From the NCBI GenBank assembly GCA_902779305.1, contig CACZBD010000007.1, forward strand, positions 24,760 through 88,759: a stretch of 64,000 nucleotides of DNA. Reading direction: 5' to 3'. A program made the translations under genes and the position numbers. Position 1 is the stretch's first letter. Each line of letters begins with the position of its first letter. This DNA comes from an uncultured Lachnospiraceae bacterium. Its GTDB lineage: Bacteria > Bacillota > Clostridia > Lachnospirales > Lachnospiraceae. Positions 22,849 to 32,576 of this stretch are shown here, in pieces. The notes under the pieces are model-generated. The model ran no database searches. It had not been told where the DNA came from and worked only from the letters and a program-made list of their open reading frames with translations.

Positions 22849-23859
22849 ATGACGATCCGCGAGAGAATCGAACAGGAAGAACAGAAATATTTAAGTCCGT
22901 TTGCGTCCCTTAGCATCAATTCGAAAGGAAGGGATGTCGAAGAAACGGAATGCGACATCCGGCCGGTTTATCAGAGAGACCGTGACAGGATCCTGCACAG
23001 TGAGTCTTTCAGACGGCTGAAGGACAAGACACAGGTGTTTCTGTTGCCGGAAGGCGACCATTACCGGACCAGACTGACGCATACGCTGGAAGTTTCCCAG
23101 AATGCCAGGACCGTTGCCAAGGCACTCAGACTGAATGAGGACCTTGTGGAAGCGATCGCGCTGGGGCACGATCTCGGGCACACGCCTTTCGGACATGCCG
23201 GAGAGCGGGCGCTGAACCGGGTATGTCCTCTCGGATTTAACCATAACGAGCAGAGCGTGCGGGTTGTGGAGGTTCTCGAGAAAAACGGAAAAGGTCTGAA
23301 TCTGACGGCAGAAGTCAGAGACGGGATCTTAAACCACCAGACAGCAGGCATGCCTTATACGCTGGAAGGCAAAGTGGTCAGGATCTGTGACAAGATCGCT
23401 TATATCCACCACGATATGGATGATGCGATCCGTGCCGGTGTTTTAAAGGAATCGGATGTTCCTGCGCATCTGGTGAAGATCCTCGGGGACACGACAACAA
23501 AGCGGCTGGACTGCTTTATCCATGATATCATCATCAACAGCCTGAACAAGGATGACATCTGCATGTCGGAGGAGATCGGAAAAGCCATGCAGGAACTCCG
23601 GGCATTCATGTTTGAGAATGTATATCAGAACCCCAAGGCAAAAGGCGAGGAAGGAAAAGCCGAACGTCTCGTGGAAAATCTGTACCGGTATTATCTGGAA
23701 CATCTGCAGGAACTGCCGGACTGGCTGCTTGGCGTGATGGAGAGGGACAAGGAGAGTAAAGAACGGATCGTCTGCGATTATGTTTCCTCGATGTCCGATA
23801 AATTTGCCAATCATACCTTTGCAGATCTGTATCTGCCCGATTCATGGAAGGAATTATGA
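22849..23859 (+). CDS. dGTPase-like HD-domain triphosphohydrolase
   Basis: A 336-residue HD-superfamily protein of the deoxyguanosinetriphosphate triphosphohydrolase-like group, expected to cleave dNTPs to the nucleoside and tripolyphosphate. SFRRLKDKTQVF (about 44-55), the metal-binding His of RTRLTHTLEV (about 73-82), the HD of GHDLGHTPFGH (about 107-117) and the distal Asp of CDKIAYIHHD are all visible. Start 22849 is preferred to an in-frame GTG nine codons upstream that lies in the terminator tail; AGAAGG precedes it. It is the first gene of the run dgt-like, dnaG, rpoD, trmK, nif3-like, a common clostridial order. It ends three bases before dnaG. Its exact nucleotide preference is not readable. 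Confidence 0.85.
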   Translation: MTIRERIEQEEQKYLSPFASLSINSKGRDVEETECDIRPVYQRDRDRILHSESFRRLKDKTQVFLLPEGDHYRTRLTHTLEVSQNARTVAKALRLNEDLVEAIALGHDLGHTPFGHAGERALNRVCPLGFNHNEQSVRVVEVLEKNGKGLNLTAEVRDGILNHQTAGMPYTLEGKVVRICDKIAYIHHDMDDAIRAGVLKESDVPAHLVKILGDTTTKRLDCFIHDIIINSLNKDDICMSEEIGKAMQELRAFMFENVYQNPKAKGEEGKAERLVENLYRYYLEHLQELPDWLLGVMERDKESKERIVCDYVSSMSDKFANHTFADLYLPDSWKEL

Positions 23860-23862
23860 TCG

Positions 23863-25635
23863 ATGAGATATCCGGATGAGGTGGTGGAGGAGGTCCGCTC
23901 GCGCAACGATATTGTTGATGTGATCTCTTCCTATGTGCATCTGAAGAAACAGGGCAGCAATTATTTCGGACTCTGCCCTTTCCATAATGAAAAATCACCC
24001 TCTTTTTCGGTGAGCCCGCAGAAGCAGATCTATTACTGTTTCGGGTGCGGCGCCGGCGGGAATGTGTTCGGGTTCATTCAGAACTATGAAAACTATACAT
24101 TTCCGGAGGCATTGAAGCTTTTGGCGGACCGGGTCGGTTATGTTTTGCCGGAAGTAAAGTATTCCGAAGAAAACCGGAAAAGAGAAACCTTAAAATCAAG
24201 GATGCTTGAGGTCAATAAAGAAGCCGCGAAGTTCTACTATGTGCAGCTTCGCAGCGAGGAAGGAAAAGCAGCCTGGAAGTATTTTAAGGACAGGGGCTTA
24301 AATGACGAGATCATGCAGAAGTTCGGTCTCGGCTTCGCAAGGACCGGCAGAAATCTTTTGTACCGGTACCTGAAAGATAAGGGTTTTGAGGATGAGATCT
24401 TAAGGCAGTGCGGGATCTTTACGTTCGATGAGAAAAACGGCGTTACGGATAAATTCTGGAGCCGCGTGATCTTTCCGATCATGGACGTGAACCATAGGGT
24501 GATCGGATTCGGCGGCAGAACAATGGGAGACGCCAAACCGAAATACATCAATTCCCCGGAGACACTGATCTTTGATAAGGGCAGGAACCTGTACGGCTTA
24601 AACCTCGCAAGAACATCCAGAAAGAAGAACCTGATCCTCTGCGAGGGCTATATGGACGTGATCGCCATGCATCAGGCCGGGTTCAACCAGGCGGTTGCGG
24701 CGCTCGGCACCTCGTTTACTTCGGGACAGGCCAACCTGCTGAGGCGGTATACGGAAGAAGTGTTGATGATCTTTGACAGCGATGATGCGGGTGTCAAAGC
24801 GGGAACAAGAGCGATCCCGATCTTAAAAGAAGCCGGTCTTTCCGGCCGCGTGGTCGATCTTTCGCCGTATAAAGACCCGGACCTGTTCATCTTAAATGAG
24901 GGCGCGGAGGCTTTTCAGCAGAGGCTCGATCAGGCCGAGAACGCGTTTTTCTGGGAGATCCGGATGCTGGAGCGGGGCTATGATTTAAACGATCCGCAGG
25001 ACAGGACCCGCTTTGCCGAAGAAACCGCGAGGAAGATGCTGCGCTTTGAGGAACAGATCGAGAGAGACAATTATATTGACGCGGTCTGTGACAAGTATCA
25101 TATGAACCGGGACAGCTTCCGGAAGCTTGTCGCCAAATACGCGATGAAAAATGAAGGGATCACGATCAGAGAGCCTGTAAAGAGCGGGATCCGGCAGGAA
25201 GAAAAAACGGATGACGGGATCTTAGCGGCGCAGAGAATGATGCTTTGCTGGTTCGTGGACAAGCCGCAGATCTATCAGGTGGCAAAACCGTATCTGACGG
25301 CGGAGGACTTTTCAACGAAATTGTATACGGAAGTCGCAAAGGCGTTGTTTGCCCAGCTTGAAGAGGGAGCCCCGAATCCTGCGTCGATCATCAGCAGGTT
25401 TGAAGATGAAGAGGAGCAGAAAGAAGCCGCAAGGATCTTCCAGACGGAACTGCCGGATGATATCGGCGCGGAGGAAAAGGAGCAGATCCTGCGGGAACTT
25501 TTGATCAATATCCGATCGAACAGCAGCAGGCTGCATCCGAAAGAGGAGTCGGGAAAAGTACTCAGCCTTGAAGAGATGATCCGCTTCAAAAAAGAAACCG
25601 AAGCATTAAACAGCTTACGCTTTCACATACAGTAA
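23863..25635 (+). CDS. dnaG: DNA primase
   Basis: A 590-residue primase that makes RNA primers at the replication fork. The CHC2 zinc-binding domain (CPFHNEKSPSF, then CFGCGAGG, about 38-66) binds template. The catalytic core has a TOPRIM motif with CEGYMDV (about 265) and the DSDDAG acidic pair (about 306). The C-terminal 150 residues form the helicase-interaction bundle. Length and layout are normal. The ATG at 23863 follows the dgt-like stop by three bases, so translation is coupled. Together with rpoD this is the Gram-positive form of the macromolecular synthesis operon. Confidence 0.95.
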   Translation: MRYPDEVVEEVRSRNDIVDVISSYVHLKKQGSNYFGLCPFHNEKSPSFSVSPQKQIYYCFGCGAGGNVFGFIQNYENYTFPEALKLLADRVGYVLPEVKYSEENRKRETLKSRMLEVNKEAAKFYYVQLRSEEGKAAWKYFKDRGLNDEIMQKFGLGFARTGRNLLYRYLKDKGFEDEILRQCGIFTFDEKNGVTDKFWSRVIFPIMDVNHRVIGFGGRTMGDAKPKYINSPETLIFDKGRNLYGLNLARTSRKKNLILCEGYMDVIAMHQAGFNQAVAALGTSFTSGQANLLRRYTEEVLMIFDSDDAGVKAGTRAIPILKEAGLSGRVVDLSPYKDPDLFILNEGAEAFQQRLDQAENAFFWEIRMLERGYDLNDPQDRTRFAEETARKMLRFEEQIERDNYIDAVCDKYHMNRDSFRKLVAKYAMKNEGITIREPVKSGIRQEEKTDDGILAAQRMMLCWFVDKPQIYQVAKPYLTAEDFSTKLYTEVAKALFAQLEEGAPNPASIISRFEDEEEQKEAARIFQTELPDDIGAEEKEQILRELLINIRSNSSRLHPKEESGKVLSLEEMIRFKKETEALNSLRFHIQ

Positions 25636-25677
25636 TACAGAAAGATCATAAATACAGATACAGAGGGAGATCAGATT

Positions 25678-26796
25678 ATGGACGAGAACATGATGGCAAG
25701 ATTTGAAGAGCGCTTAAAGGAGCTTGTGGATCATGCCAGAAAACGCAAAAACTTTTTGGAGGATCAGGAGATCGCCGATTGGTTTCAGGACCTTGGGATC
25801 GAAGAGGAACAGCAGGAAAAGATCTACGAGACCCTGGAACAGAACGGCATTGATGTCTTAAGGATCCCCGAGATCGAGGAGGAACCCGAGGAGGACGATG
25901 ACATCATCCTGACCGAAGAGGATGAGGTGGATGTCGAGAACATCGATCTGTCCGTACCGGACGGCGTCAGCATTGAGGATCCGGTCAGAATGTATCTGAA
26001 GGAGATCGGTAAGGTGCCCCTGCTTTCCGCAGAAGAGGAGATCGAACTGGCAAAGCGGATGGAGCAGGGTGACGAGGAGGCCAAGAAGCGTCTGTCGGAA
26101 GCCAATCTGCGTCTTGTTGTCAGTATCGCCAAACGGTATGTGGGCCGCGGCATGCTGTTCCTTGATCTGATCCAGGAAGGAAATCTCGGCCTGATCAAGG
26201 CGGTTGAGAAATTCGATTATACAAAGGGATATAAATTCTCCACCTATGCGACATGGTGGATCAGGCAGGCCATTACGCGCGCCATTGCGGACCAGGCAAG
26301 AACGATCCGTATCCCCGTGCATATGGTTGAGACGATCAACAAGCTGATCCGCGTCAGCAGACAGCTGCTGCAGGAACTCGGACGGGAACCGACCCCGGAA
26401 GAGATCGCAAAGGAAATGGGCATTCCCGTGGAACGTGTGCGCGAGATCTTAAAGATCTCCCAGGAACCGGTGTCTCTTGAGACCCCGATCGGCGAAGAGG
26501 AAGATTCGCATCTGGGCGATTTTATCCAGGATGACAACGTGCCGGTACCGGCGGATGCTGCCGCATTCACGCTGTTAAAAGAGCAGCTCGGAGAAGTGCT
26601 CTGCACTCTGACGGAAAGAGAGCAGAAGGTGCTGCGTTTGCGTTTCGGCCTTGATGACGGCAGGGCAAGGACGCTGGAGGAAGTCGGAAAAGAGTTCAAC
26701 GTGACCCGAGAAAGGATCCGTCAGATCGAGGCGAAAGCGCTCAGAAAATTAAGGCATCCTTCCAGAAGCCGGAAACTGAAGGATTATCTGGACTAA
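25678..26796 (+). CDS. rpoD: Primary sigma factor (sigma-70 / sigma-A)
   Basis: A 372-residue housekeeping sigma factor. Region 1.1 is short and acidic (1-95). Region 1.2 starts at [11 protein letters not shown] (about 102). Region 2 has [12 protein letters not shown] and the -10 recognition and melting segment [13 protein letters not shown] (about 198). Region 3 follows from [14 protein letters not shown]. Region 4.2 has the helix-turn-helix [20 protein letters not shown] (about 335), which reads the -35 box. The many TTGACA/TATAAT-like elements in this window fit its specificity. GAGGGAGA precedes the ATG. The stop overlaps the trmK start by one base. Confidence 0.97.
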   Translation: MDENMMARFEERLKELVDHARKRKNFLEDQEIADWFQDLGIEEEQQEKIYETLEQNGIDVLRIPEIEEEPEEDDDIILTEEDEVDVENIDLSVPDGVSIEDPVRMYLKEIGKVPLLSAEEEIELAKRMEQGDEEAKKRLSEANLRLVVSIAKRYVGRGMLFLDLIQEGNLGLIKAVEKFDYTKGYKFSTYATWWIRQAITRAIADQARTIRIPVHMVETINKLIRVSRQLLQELGREPTPEEIAKEMGIPVERVREILKISQEPVSLETPIGEEEDSHLGDFIQDDNVPVPADAAAFTLLKEQLGEVLCTLTEREQKVLRLRFGLDDGRARTLEEVGKEFNVTRERIRQIEAKALRKLRHPSRSRKLKDYLD

Positions 26797-27485
26797 TGAT
26801 GTTATCGAACAGACTGCAGGCAGTAAAAAATCTGGTCAGCCCCTGTGAGGTCGCCGCTGATATCGGCTGTGATCATGCGTATCTTGCGATCGAGCTGGTG
26901 AAGGATCATATCGCGAAAAGAGTCATCGCAACGGATATCAATGCGGGACCGCTGAAGATCGCGGAAGAACATATACGCGAAGCAGGACTGGAAAATTGTA
27001 TTACCACAATACAATGCGACGGGATCACCGGCATTTATGCGGATACGATCATCATCTGCGGCATGGGCGGCAAACTGATGCTTAGGATCCTTACGGATTC
27101 CCTGAAGGAGCTGGAACATGCCACGACCCTGATCCTGCAGCCGCAGTCGGAGATCGCGCAGTTTCGAAACGGCCTGTGCGAGCTGGGGTTTGAGATCGTT
27201 GATGAGGACTTTGTCATTGAGGACGGGAAATACTATCCGATGATGAAGGCGCAAAAAGGCCAAATGTTTCTGAATGATATTACGGCAACGTACGGGCCTG
27301 TCCTTCTGAAGAAAAAGCATCCCGACCTGAAAGTGTTTTTGAAACAGCAGAATGCGTATCTTACGGATCTTTTGGAAGAACTGAAACGATTCAGCAGTGA
27401 AAAGAGCGTGAAGAGGATCGAGCAGATCGCGGAAGAACTGCAGCTGAATGAAAAGGCTTTAAGACTTATCGAAACGGAGACATGA
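26796..27485 (+). CDS. trmK: tRNA (adenine-22-N1)-methyltransferase
   Basis: A 229-residue SAM-dependent methyltransferase of the TrmK/YqfN family, which methylates A22 of several tRNAs. A Rossmann fold is seen: ADIGCDHAYLA (motif I, about 20-30), VIATDINAGPL (motif II, about 46), and GMGG in the catalytic loop (about 89-92). The C-terminal 75 residues are a coiled-coil extension typical of TrmK. The ATG at 26796 overlaps the rpoD stop; a second ATG at 26799 is also possible. The Nif3-like gene starts one base after the stop. The rpoD-trmK-nif3 order is conserved in Firmicutes. Confidence 0.9.
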   Translation: MMLSNRLQAVKNLVSPCEVAADIGCDHAYLAIELVKDHIAKRVIATDINAGPLKIAEEHIREAGLENCITTIQCDGITGIYADTIIICGMGGKLMLRILTDSLKELEHATTLILQPQSEIAQFRNGLCELGFEIVDEDFVIEDGKYYPMMKAQKGQMFLNDITATYGPVLLKKKHPDLKVFLKQQNAYLTDLLEELKRFSSEKSVKRIEQIAEELQLNEKALRLIETET

Positions 27486-27486
27486 A

Positions 27487-28269
27487 ATGACCTGTCAGGA
27501 AGTGATCGCAAAACTGGAAGAACTCTCGCCCGTCAAATATGCTTCGGACTGGGACAATGTCGGATTGCTTGCCGGCAGGGCGGAAAAGACGGTCAACAGT
27601 CTCTATATCGCGCTCGATGCGACGGATGAGGTGATCGACCGCTGTATCTCACAGGGCGCGGATATGATCTTGACGCATCATCCGATGATCTTTTCGCCTT
27701 TAAAAAGCGTCACGGGCGATGATTTTGTCGGAAGAAGGGTGATCAGGCTGATCAAGAACGACATCTGCCTGTATGCGATGCATACCAATTTTGATGTCAT
27801 GGGGATGGCGGATGCCTGTGCTGATGCGCTGGGACTGAAGAAGCGCTCCGTTCTGGAAGTGACTTATGAGGATGAGATCTCCAAAGAAGGATTCGGACGT
27901 GTCGGCAGGCTGCCCAGGATCATGACTTTAAAAGAACTTGTCATGCATGTCAAGGAATGCTTTTCGGTCGAACATGTCACGGTATACGGGGATCTTGACC
28001 AGGATGTGGAATTTGCCGCGATCTGTCCGGGAAGCGGGAAGAGCATGGCGGATTCTGCGATCGATGCAGGTGCGGATGTGTATATCACCGGGGATATCGG
28101 ACATCATGACGGGATCGATATGGTGGCAAGGGGCTTATCGGTCATTGATGCGGGACATTACGGCATCGAGAAGATCTTTGTGCCCTACCTTTCCGAATAT
28201 CTTGCAAGAGAACTGCCGCAGCTGAGGACGATCAGCCACCCGGCAAAAGAACCTTCGGTCATTCTCTGA
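27487..28269 (+). CDS. Nif3-like dinuclear metal protein (YqfO type)
   Basis: A 260-residue NIF3/DUF34 protein. The metal-binding residues are recognisable: THHPMIF (about 62-68), the MHTNFD stretch (about 98), and the distal GDIGHHD (about 200). The family forms hexameric rings with two metal ions per subunit; it has been linked to GTP cyclohydrolase-like and tRNA-processing activities without consensus. The extra PII-like middle domain of Bacillus YqfO is absent, so this is the short form. It sits one base behind trmK, a partnership widely seen, and may work with it. Function beyond metal binding is not assigned. Confidence 0.87.
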   Translation: MTCQEVIAKLEELSPVKYASDWDNVGLLAGRAEKTVNSLYIALDATDEVIDRCISQGADMILTHHPMIFSPLKSVTGDDFVGRRVIRLIKNDICLYAMHTNFDVMGMADACADALGLKKRSVLEVTYEDEISKEGFGRVGRLPRIMTLKELVMHVKECFSVEHVTVYGDLDQDVEFAAICPGSGKSMADSAIDAGADVYITGDIGHHDGIDMVARGLSVIDAGHYGIEKIFVPYLSEYLARELPQLRTISHPAKEPSVIL

Positions 28270-28327
28270 TCCTTAAGAAAAAAGGGTCAAAAAAATAGAA
28301 CAGGAACAGGAACAGGAGAAACAGAGC

Positions 28328-29992
28328 ATGGATGACAGATTTACGATTTTGGTAAACGGGAAAGAAGAAAAGTATGATGCGGGAACGACCTATGAGGAGA
28401 TCGCCAGAGCGCACCAGGATGAGTATGACGCGCCGATCATTCTCGCAAATGTGAACGGGAAGCTTTGCGAACTGCATAAGAGCGTGAACAAGGACTGCAC
28501 GATCACATTTGATACGATCAAGGAACGCACCGGATTCGCGACTTACCGCAGGAGCGCATTGTTCATGATGATCAAGGCGATCCGTGATGTGGTCGGAAAA
28601 GAGAATTTCAAACATGTGAAGGTGGAATATTCCCTTTCCCATGCTCTGTACTGCAAACTGGAAGGAAGCAGCAAGTTAGATGAGGATTTTATCCGCAAAG
28701 TCAAAGCCCGTATGGAAGAGATGGTCGTGGAAGATCTGCCGTTCTGGAAGCAGTCCTATTCCGTGGAGGATGCGATGCGGATGTTCAGGGAGCAGGGCAT
28801 GCATGACAAGGAACGGCTGTTCCGTTACCGCAGGGCTTCCAAGGTCAATATCTATGCGCTCGGAGATTTCAAGGACTACTATTACGGATATATGGCACCG
28901 TCTACGGGGTATATCAAACTTTATGATATCTTCCTCTATGACGACGGCTTTATGCTGCAGCTGCCAAAACGCCTCGAACCGGACAAACTGCGTCCGTTTG
29001 AGGACCAGAAGAAGTTGTTTGCAACGCTTAAGGAAAATGCGATCTGGTGTGAAAATCTCGGCCTCGACTGTGTCGGCGCCCTGAATGACAATATCTGCAA
29101 AGGGGACTTTACCCAGACGATCTTAATGCAGGAGGCGCTTCATGAAGCGCAGATCGCAAAGATCGCGGCAAAGATCGCTGACCGCGGGGATGTCAAATTC
29201 GTGATGATCGCGGGTCCGTCCTCGTCAGGCAAGACTTCCTTCTCGCACAGACTGTCCGTACAGCTACGGGCGCTCGGCAAGATCCCGCACCCCATCGCGC
29301 TGGACAATTATTTTGTGGACAGGGAGAAAACGCCGAAGGATGAGAACGGAGAGTACAATTTCGAATGCCTGGGGGCGCTTGATGTGGAAGGGTTCAACCG
29401 CGATATGACGGCGCTTCTTGCGGGCGAGACCGTGGAACTTCCGGAGTTTAACTTCGTAACCGGAAAAAGAGAATATAAAGGACATTACATGCGCCTTGAC
29501 TCGAATGACCTTCTCGTGATCGAAGGGATCCACGGCCTGAACGAAAAGATGTCCTATGCGCTTCCCGCAGAATCAAAGTTCAAGATCTATATCAGCGCGC
29601 TGACATCCCTGAACGTGGATGAACATAACCGGATCGCAACGACGGACTGCAGACTCCTGCGCCGTCTTGTCAGAGACTTCCGTACCCGCGGCGCAAGCGC
29701 GCAGAGAACACTCAGCATGTGGGATTCCGTCAGACGCGGGGAAGAGGAGAATATCTTCCCGTTCCAGGAAGAAGCGGATGCGATGTTCAATTCCGCTTTG
29801 GTGTATGAACTGGCTGTATTGAAACCGTATGCGGAATCGCTCCTGTTCTCGATCGAAAAAGGGGAACCGCAGTATCAGGAAGCCAAGAGACTGCTGAAGT
29901 TTTTGGAATATTTCCTTGCCGTAACGACGGAACATATCCCCAACAATTCCCTGGTCAGGGAGTTTGTCGGGGGCAGTATCTTCCCGGTATAA
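28328..29992 (+). CDS. TGS-domain nucleoside (uridine-kinase-like) kinase
   Basis: A 554-residue protein. Residues 1-65 are a TGS/ubiquitin-like fold (ILVNGKEEKYDAGTTYEEIA). Residues 70-280 resemble the second N-terminal domain of threonyl-tRNA synthetase. The rest is a P-loop kinase related to uridine kinase and phosphoribulokinase: Walker A GPSSSGKTS (about 300), LDNYFVDRE with the catalytic Asp (about 327), and a Walker-B-like LLVIEGIHGL (about 400). These fused kinases are frequent in Firmicutes; the substrate is generally assumed to be a pyrimidine nucleoside. CAGGAG precedes the ATG. The RNase P RNA gene begins seven bases after the stop. The architecture is sure; substrate inferred. 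Confidence 0.82.
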   Translation: MDDRFTILVNGKEEKYDAGTTYEEIARAHQDEYDAPIILANVNGKLCELHKSVNKDCTITFDTIKERTGFATYRRSALFMMIKAIRDVVGKENFKHVKVEYSLSHALYCKLEGSSKLDEDFIRKVKARMEEMVVEDLPFWKQSYSVEDAMRMFREQGMHDKERLFRYRRASKVNIYALGDFKDYYYGYMAPSTGYIKLYDIFLYDDGFMLQLPKRLEPDKLRPFEDQKKLFATLKENAIWCENLGLDCVGALNDNICKGDFTQTILMQEALHEAQIAKIAAKIADRGDVKFVMIAGPSSSGKTSFSHRLSVQLRALGKIPHPIALDNYFVDREKTPKDENGEYNFECLGALDVEGFNRDMTALLAGETVELPEFNFVTGKREYKGHYMRLDSNDLLVIEGIHGLNEKMSYALPAESKFKIYISALTSLNVDEHNRIATTDCRLLRRLVRDFRTRGASAQRTLSMWDSVRRGEEENIFPFQEEADAMFNSALVYELAVLKPYAESLLFSIEKGEPQYQEAKRLLKFLEYFLAVTTEHIPNNSLVREFVGGSIFPV

Positions 29993-29998
29993 AACAGT

Positions 29999-30346
29999 GC
30001 ATAATTCAGGCGGACAATCGCGGCATTGCCGAGGAAAGTCCGGGCTTCACAGGGCAGGATGCCGGATAACGTCCGGTGGAGGCGACTCCAAGGAAAGTGC
30101 AACAGAAATAAACTACCCTTCTTGTAAGGGAAAAGGTGGAAAGGCAGTGTAAGAGACTACCGCCCTGCCGGTAACGGCAGGGGCATATGTAAACCCCATC
30201 CGAAGCAAGACCAAACAGAGAGCGATACGGCGGCCCGTCGTGCCCTCAGGTAGGTCGCTGGAGGTCACCGGCAACGGTGATCCGAGATAGATGATTGTCG
30301 GGACGTTTCGTCCAACAGAACCCGGCTTACAGCCTGGATTATGCCT
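29999..30346 (+). ncRNA. rnpB: RNase P RNA (A-type architecture)
   Basis: The catalytic RNA of RNase P, which trims tRNA 5' leaders. The P4 5' strand GAGGAAAGTCCGGGC is at about 30031-30045 and the distal conserved ACAGAACCCGGCTTACAG at about 30315-30332. The ends pair as helix P1 (29999-30011 with 30332-30344). The ends are set from P1 and are exact to a few bases. A T run after P1 (30348-30352) may serve as terminator. The long P3 to P18 arrangement suggests the ancestral A type rather than the Bacillus B type. Confidence 0.93.
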
Positions 30347-30368
30347 GTTTTTATAAGGAGTGTTGATC

Positions 30369-32537
30369 ATGTTTATGCTTCTGGTCTGTCTGGAAATCGC
30401 AGCCATCCTGCTGTGCATGATCTGCTTCATTCTGCTGTATCAGCAGCGGGAAACGAAGCTTGTGAAGCACATGATGATGATCGCGGCACTGGCGATCATT
30501 CAGAATGTGGGATTTTTGCTGGAACTTTTTGCGACGGACACCGCATCGGTCATGAATGCGATCCGGATCGAATATCTCGGCGGCGCGTTTGTGGCGCATT
30601 TCAATCTGCTGTTTGCGCTGGAATACAATAAGATCAGGATCAGAAAACAGATCCTGGCCATTCCGTTTCTGCTCGGATTTCTGACGCTGTTCTGCGTCTT
30701 CACCTATCCCTGGAACACCTTTTTTTATACGTCGGCTGATTTTGTCTATACCGGTCTTTATCCGCATGTTGTGCTGGGGAAAGGCCCGTATTATCTTCTC
30801 TATTTTGTCCTTGTCTATTCGGAGACGATCGGCTGTCTCGTTCTGATGCTTCGCAAACTGACGATGAGCAGGCAAAGGGTGCTCAGAAGGAACGTGAAAT
30901 ACCTGTTCATGGCATCCCTGTTGCCGATCGTCGGTCATCTGCTCGATATATGCGACGTGTTTTCCGGATATGATCCGACGCCGCTCAGTGTCGCGTTTTC
31001 CGCAGGCTTTTTTGGGATCGTGATCCTGAAAAATCATTTCTTTGACGTTGTCGAAGAGGCCAAAGACCGGCTTCTGGAGAGCCTGGATGATGCCGTTGTC
31101 ATCGTGGATGCCGATCTAAGGCTCGAAGATGCGAATCCCAGCGCGTACAAACACCTTCCGTTCATGAAACGGATCGTGAACGGCATGCGGATCAGTGACC
31201 CTGATTTTGCCGGGATCATCAGGAAGGGGGGCTATGTCGAAACCTCCATAGGAGACAGATATTATGATGTGCATGTGAATCCTGTCGACAGAGGAAATGT
31301 GCGCACCGGATATGCCGTCATTTATTTTGATGTCACGGAGCGGAAATACAGGATGGACCGCATGGCAGCGCTTTCCAGACAGGCGGAAAGTGCCATCGAG
31401 ACGAAATCCGCTTTCTTATCCAACGTTTCCTATGACATCCGCACGCCGATCCAGGCGATCCTTGGGTTAAACGAGGTGATCCTAAGGGACTACCGGGATC
31501 CGCAGCTTACGGAATACGCCCGTTCGATCCAGAGCAGCGCGTATTCCCTGCTGGAACTGATCAACCAGCTTCTTGATTTTTCCAAGATCGAATCCGGAGA
31601 AATGAATCTCACGAACTCCGTTTATGATGTGCAGAAGCTGCTCAAGAAACTCATTTCCGTGAACCGGTACAGGGCAGAGCATAAAGGGCTTGTCTTTCTG
31701 GATACGGTCGATGAGCAGGTGCCGAAATACCTGTTCGGCGACGAAGCAAGAGTCCATCAGATCATTGCCAATCTGCTGTCCAATGCGATCAAATTTACGG
31801 ATAAGGGCGGTGTGGACTTTTCCGTCCGGTTTGAAAAGATCAACAGTACGGAAGGAAACTTAAGGATATACGTTTCCGATACCGGGGTCGGGATCAGAAA
31901 AGCGGATATCCCGAAACTGTTTGAAGGATTTGTCAAACTGGATGAACAGAAGCAGCGCGTTACGGCAGGTACGGGACTCGGTCTGACCATCGTCAAGAAC
32001 CTGCTGGATATGATGGAAGGCGAGATCCATGTGGAGAGCACATTCCAAAGAGGCTCTGCTTTTGAAGCGGTGATCCCGCAGAAACTGGTGGATGATAAGA
32101 TCATCGCGGATCATGAAGATCCCGAATGGGAACGTGATTTTACGGCGCCGCGCGCCTGTGTGCTGGTCGTTGACGACAGCAGGATCAACCTCAAGGTGAT
32201 CGAAGCCCTGTTAAAACCCACACTGGTACAGGTCGACACGGCAACCGGAGGCTCCGAATGCCTGGATAAGATCTGCAAGAAGAGATATGATATGATCTTT
32301 TTGGACCACAGGATGCCGTACATGGACGGCGTGGAAACCCTTGAGAGGATGCGGCACATGTCCCATCTGTCAAACGGGGCGCCGGTCATCGCGCTGACCG
32401 CCAATGTGGTCGGAGAGTCGGCCAGAGATTATCTCGACATCGGATTTGATGATTTTCTTGCAAAACCGGTCACGGAAAAGCAGATAGACGAGATGTTGAA
32501 AAAACATCTTTCGGCAGGACTGATCGAGGGTGTATAA
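30369..32537 (+). CDS. Hybrid sensor kinase lacking the canonical phospho-acceptor histidine
   Basis: A 722-residue membrane protein. Start ATG 30369 has AAGGAG eight bases before it; the in-frame TTG at 30360 overlaps that box and is rejected. Residues 1-225 hold seven hydrophobic helices of the 7TM histidine-kinase N-terminal type. A PAS-like domain follows (about 235-325). The dimerisation helix reads FLSNVSYDIRTP, where the family has SH(E/D)IRTP, so the histidine is Tyr355. The ATP-binding part is intact (N box NLLSNAIKFT, G1 DTGVGI, G2 GTGLGLTIV). The C-terminal receiver keeps its Asp (FLDHRMP), the acidic pair VVDDS and the Lys of AKPV. The kinase reaction on its own histidine should be impossible. 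The role is unknown. Confidence 0.85.
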   Translation: MFMLLVCLEIAAILLCMICFILLYQQRETKLVKHMMMIAALAIIQNVGFLLELFATDTASVMNAIRIEYLGGAFVAHFNLLFALEYNKIRIRKQILAIPFLLGFLTLFCVFTYPWNTFFYTSADFVYTGLYPHVVLGKGPYYLLYFVLVYSETIGCLVLMLRKLTMSRQRVLRRNVKYLFMASLLPIVGHLLDICDVFSGYDPTPLSVAFSAGFFGIVILKNHFFDVVEEAKDRLLESLDDAVVIVDADLRLEDANPSAYKHLPFMKRIVNGMRISDPDFAGIIRKGGYVETSIGDRYYDVHVNPVDRGNVRTGYAVIYFDVTERKYRMDRMAALSRQAESAIETKSAFLSNVSYDIRTPIQAILGLNEVILRDYRDPQLTEYARSIQSSAYSLLELINQLLDFSKIESGEMNLTNSVYDVQKLLKKLISVNRYRAEHKGLVFLDTVDEQVPKYLFGDEARVHQIIANLLSNAIKFTDKGGVDFSVRFEKINSTEGNLRIYVSDTGVGIRKADIPKLFEGFVKLDEQKQRVTAGTGLGLTIVKNLLDMMEGEIHVESTFQRGSAFEAVIPQKLVDDKIIADHEDPEWERDFTAPRACVLVVDDSRINLKVIEALLKPTLVQVDTATGGSECLDKICKKRYDMIFLDHRMPYMDGVETLERMRHMSHLSNGAPVIALTANVVGESARDYLDIGFDDFLAKPVTEKQIDEMLKKHLSAGLIEGV

Positions 32538-32576
32538 TAAGACAGTTTGGAAAATAAAAAATCAACGAGGTATGCT

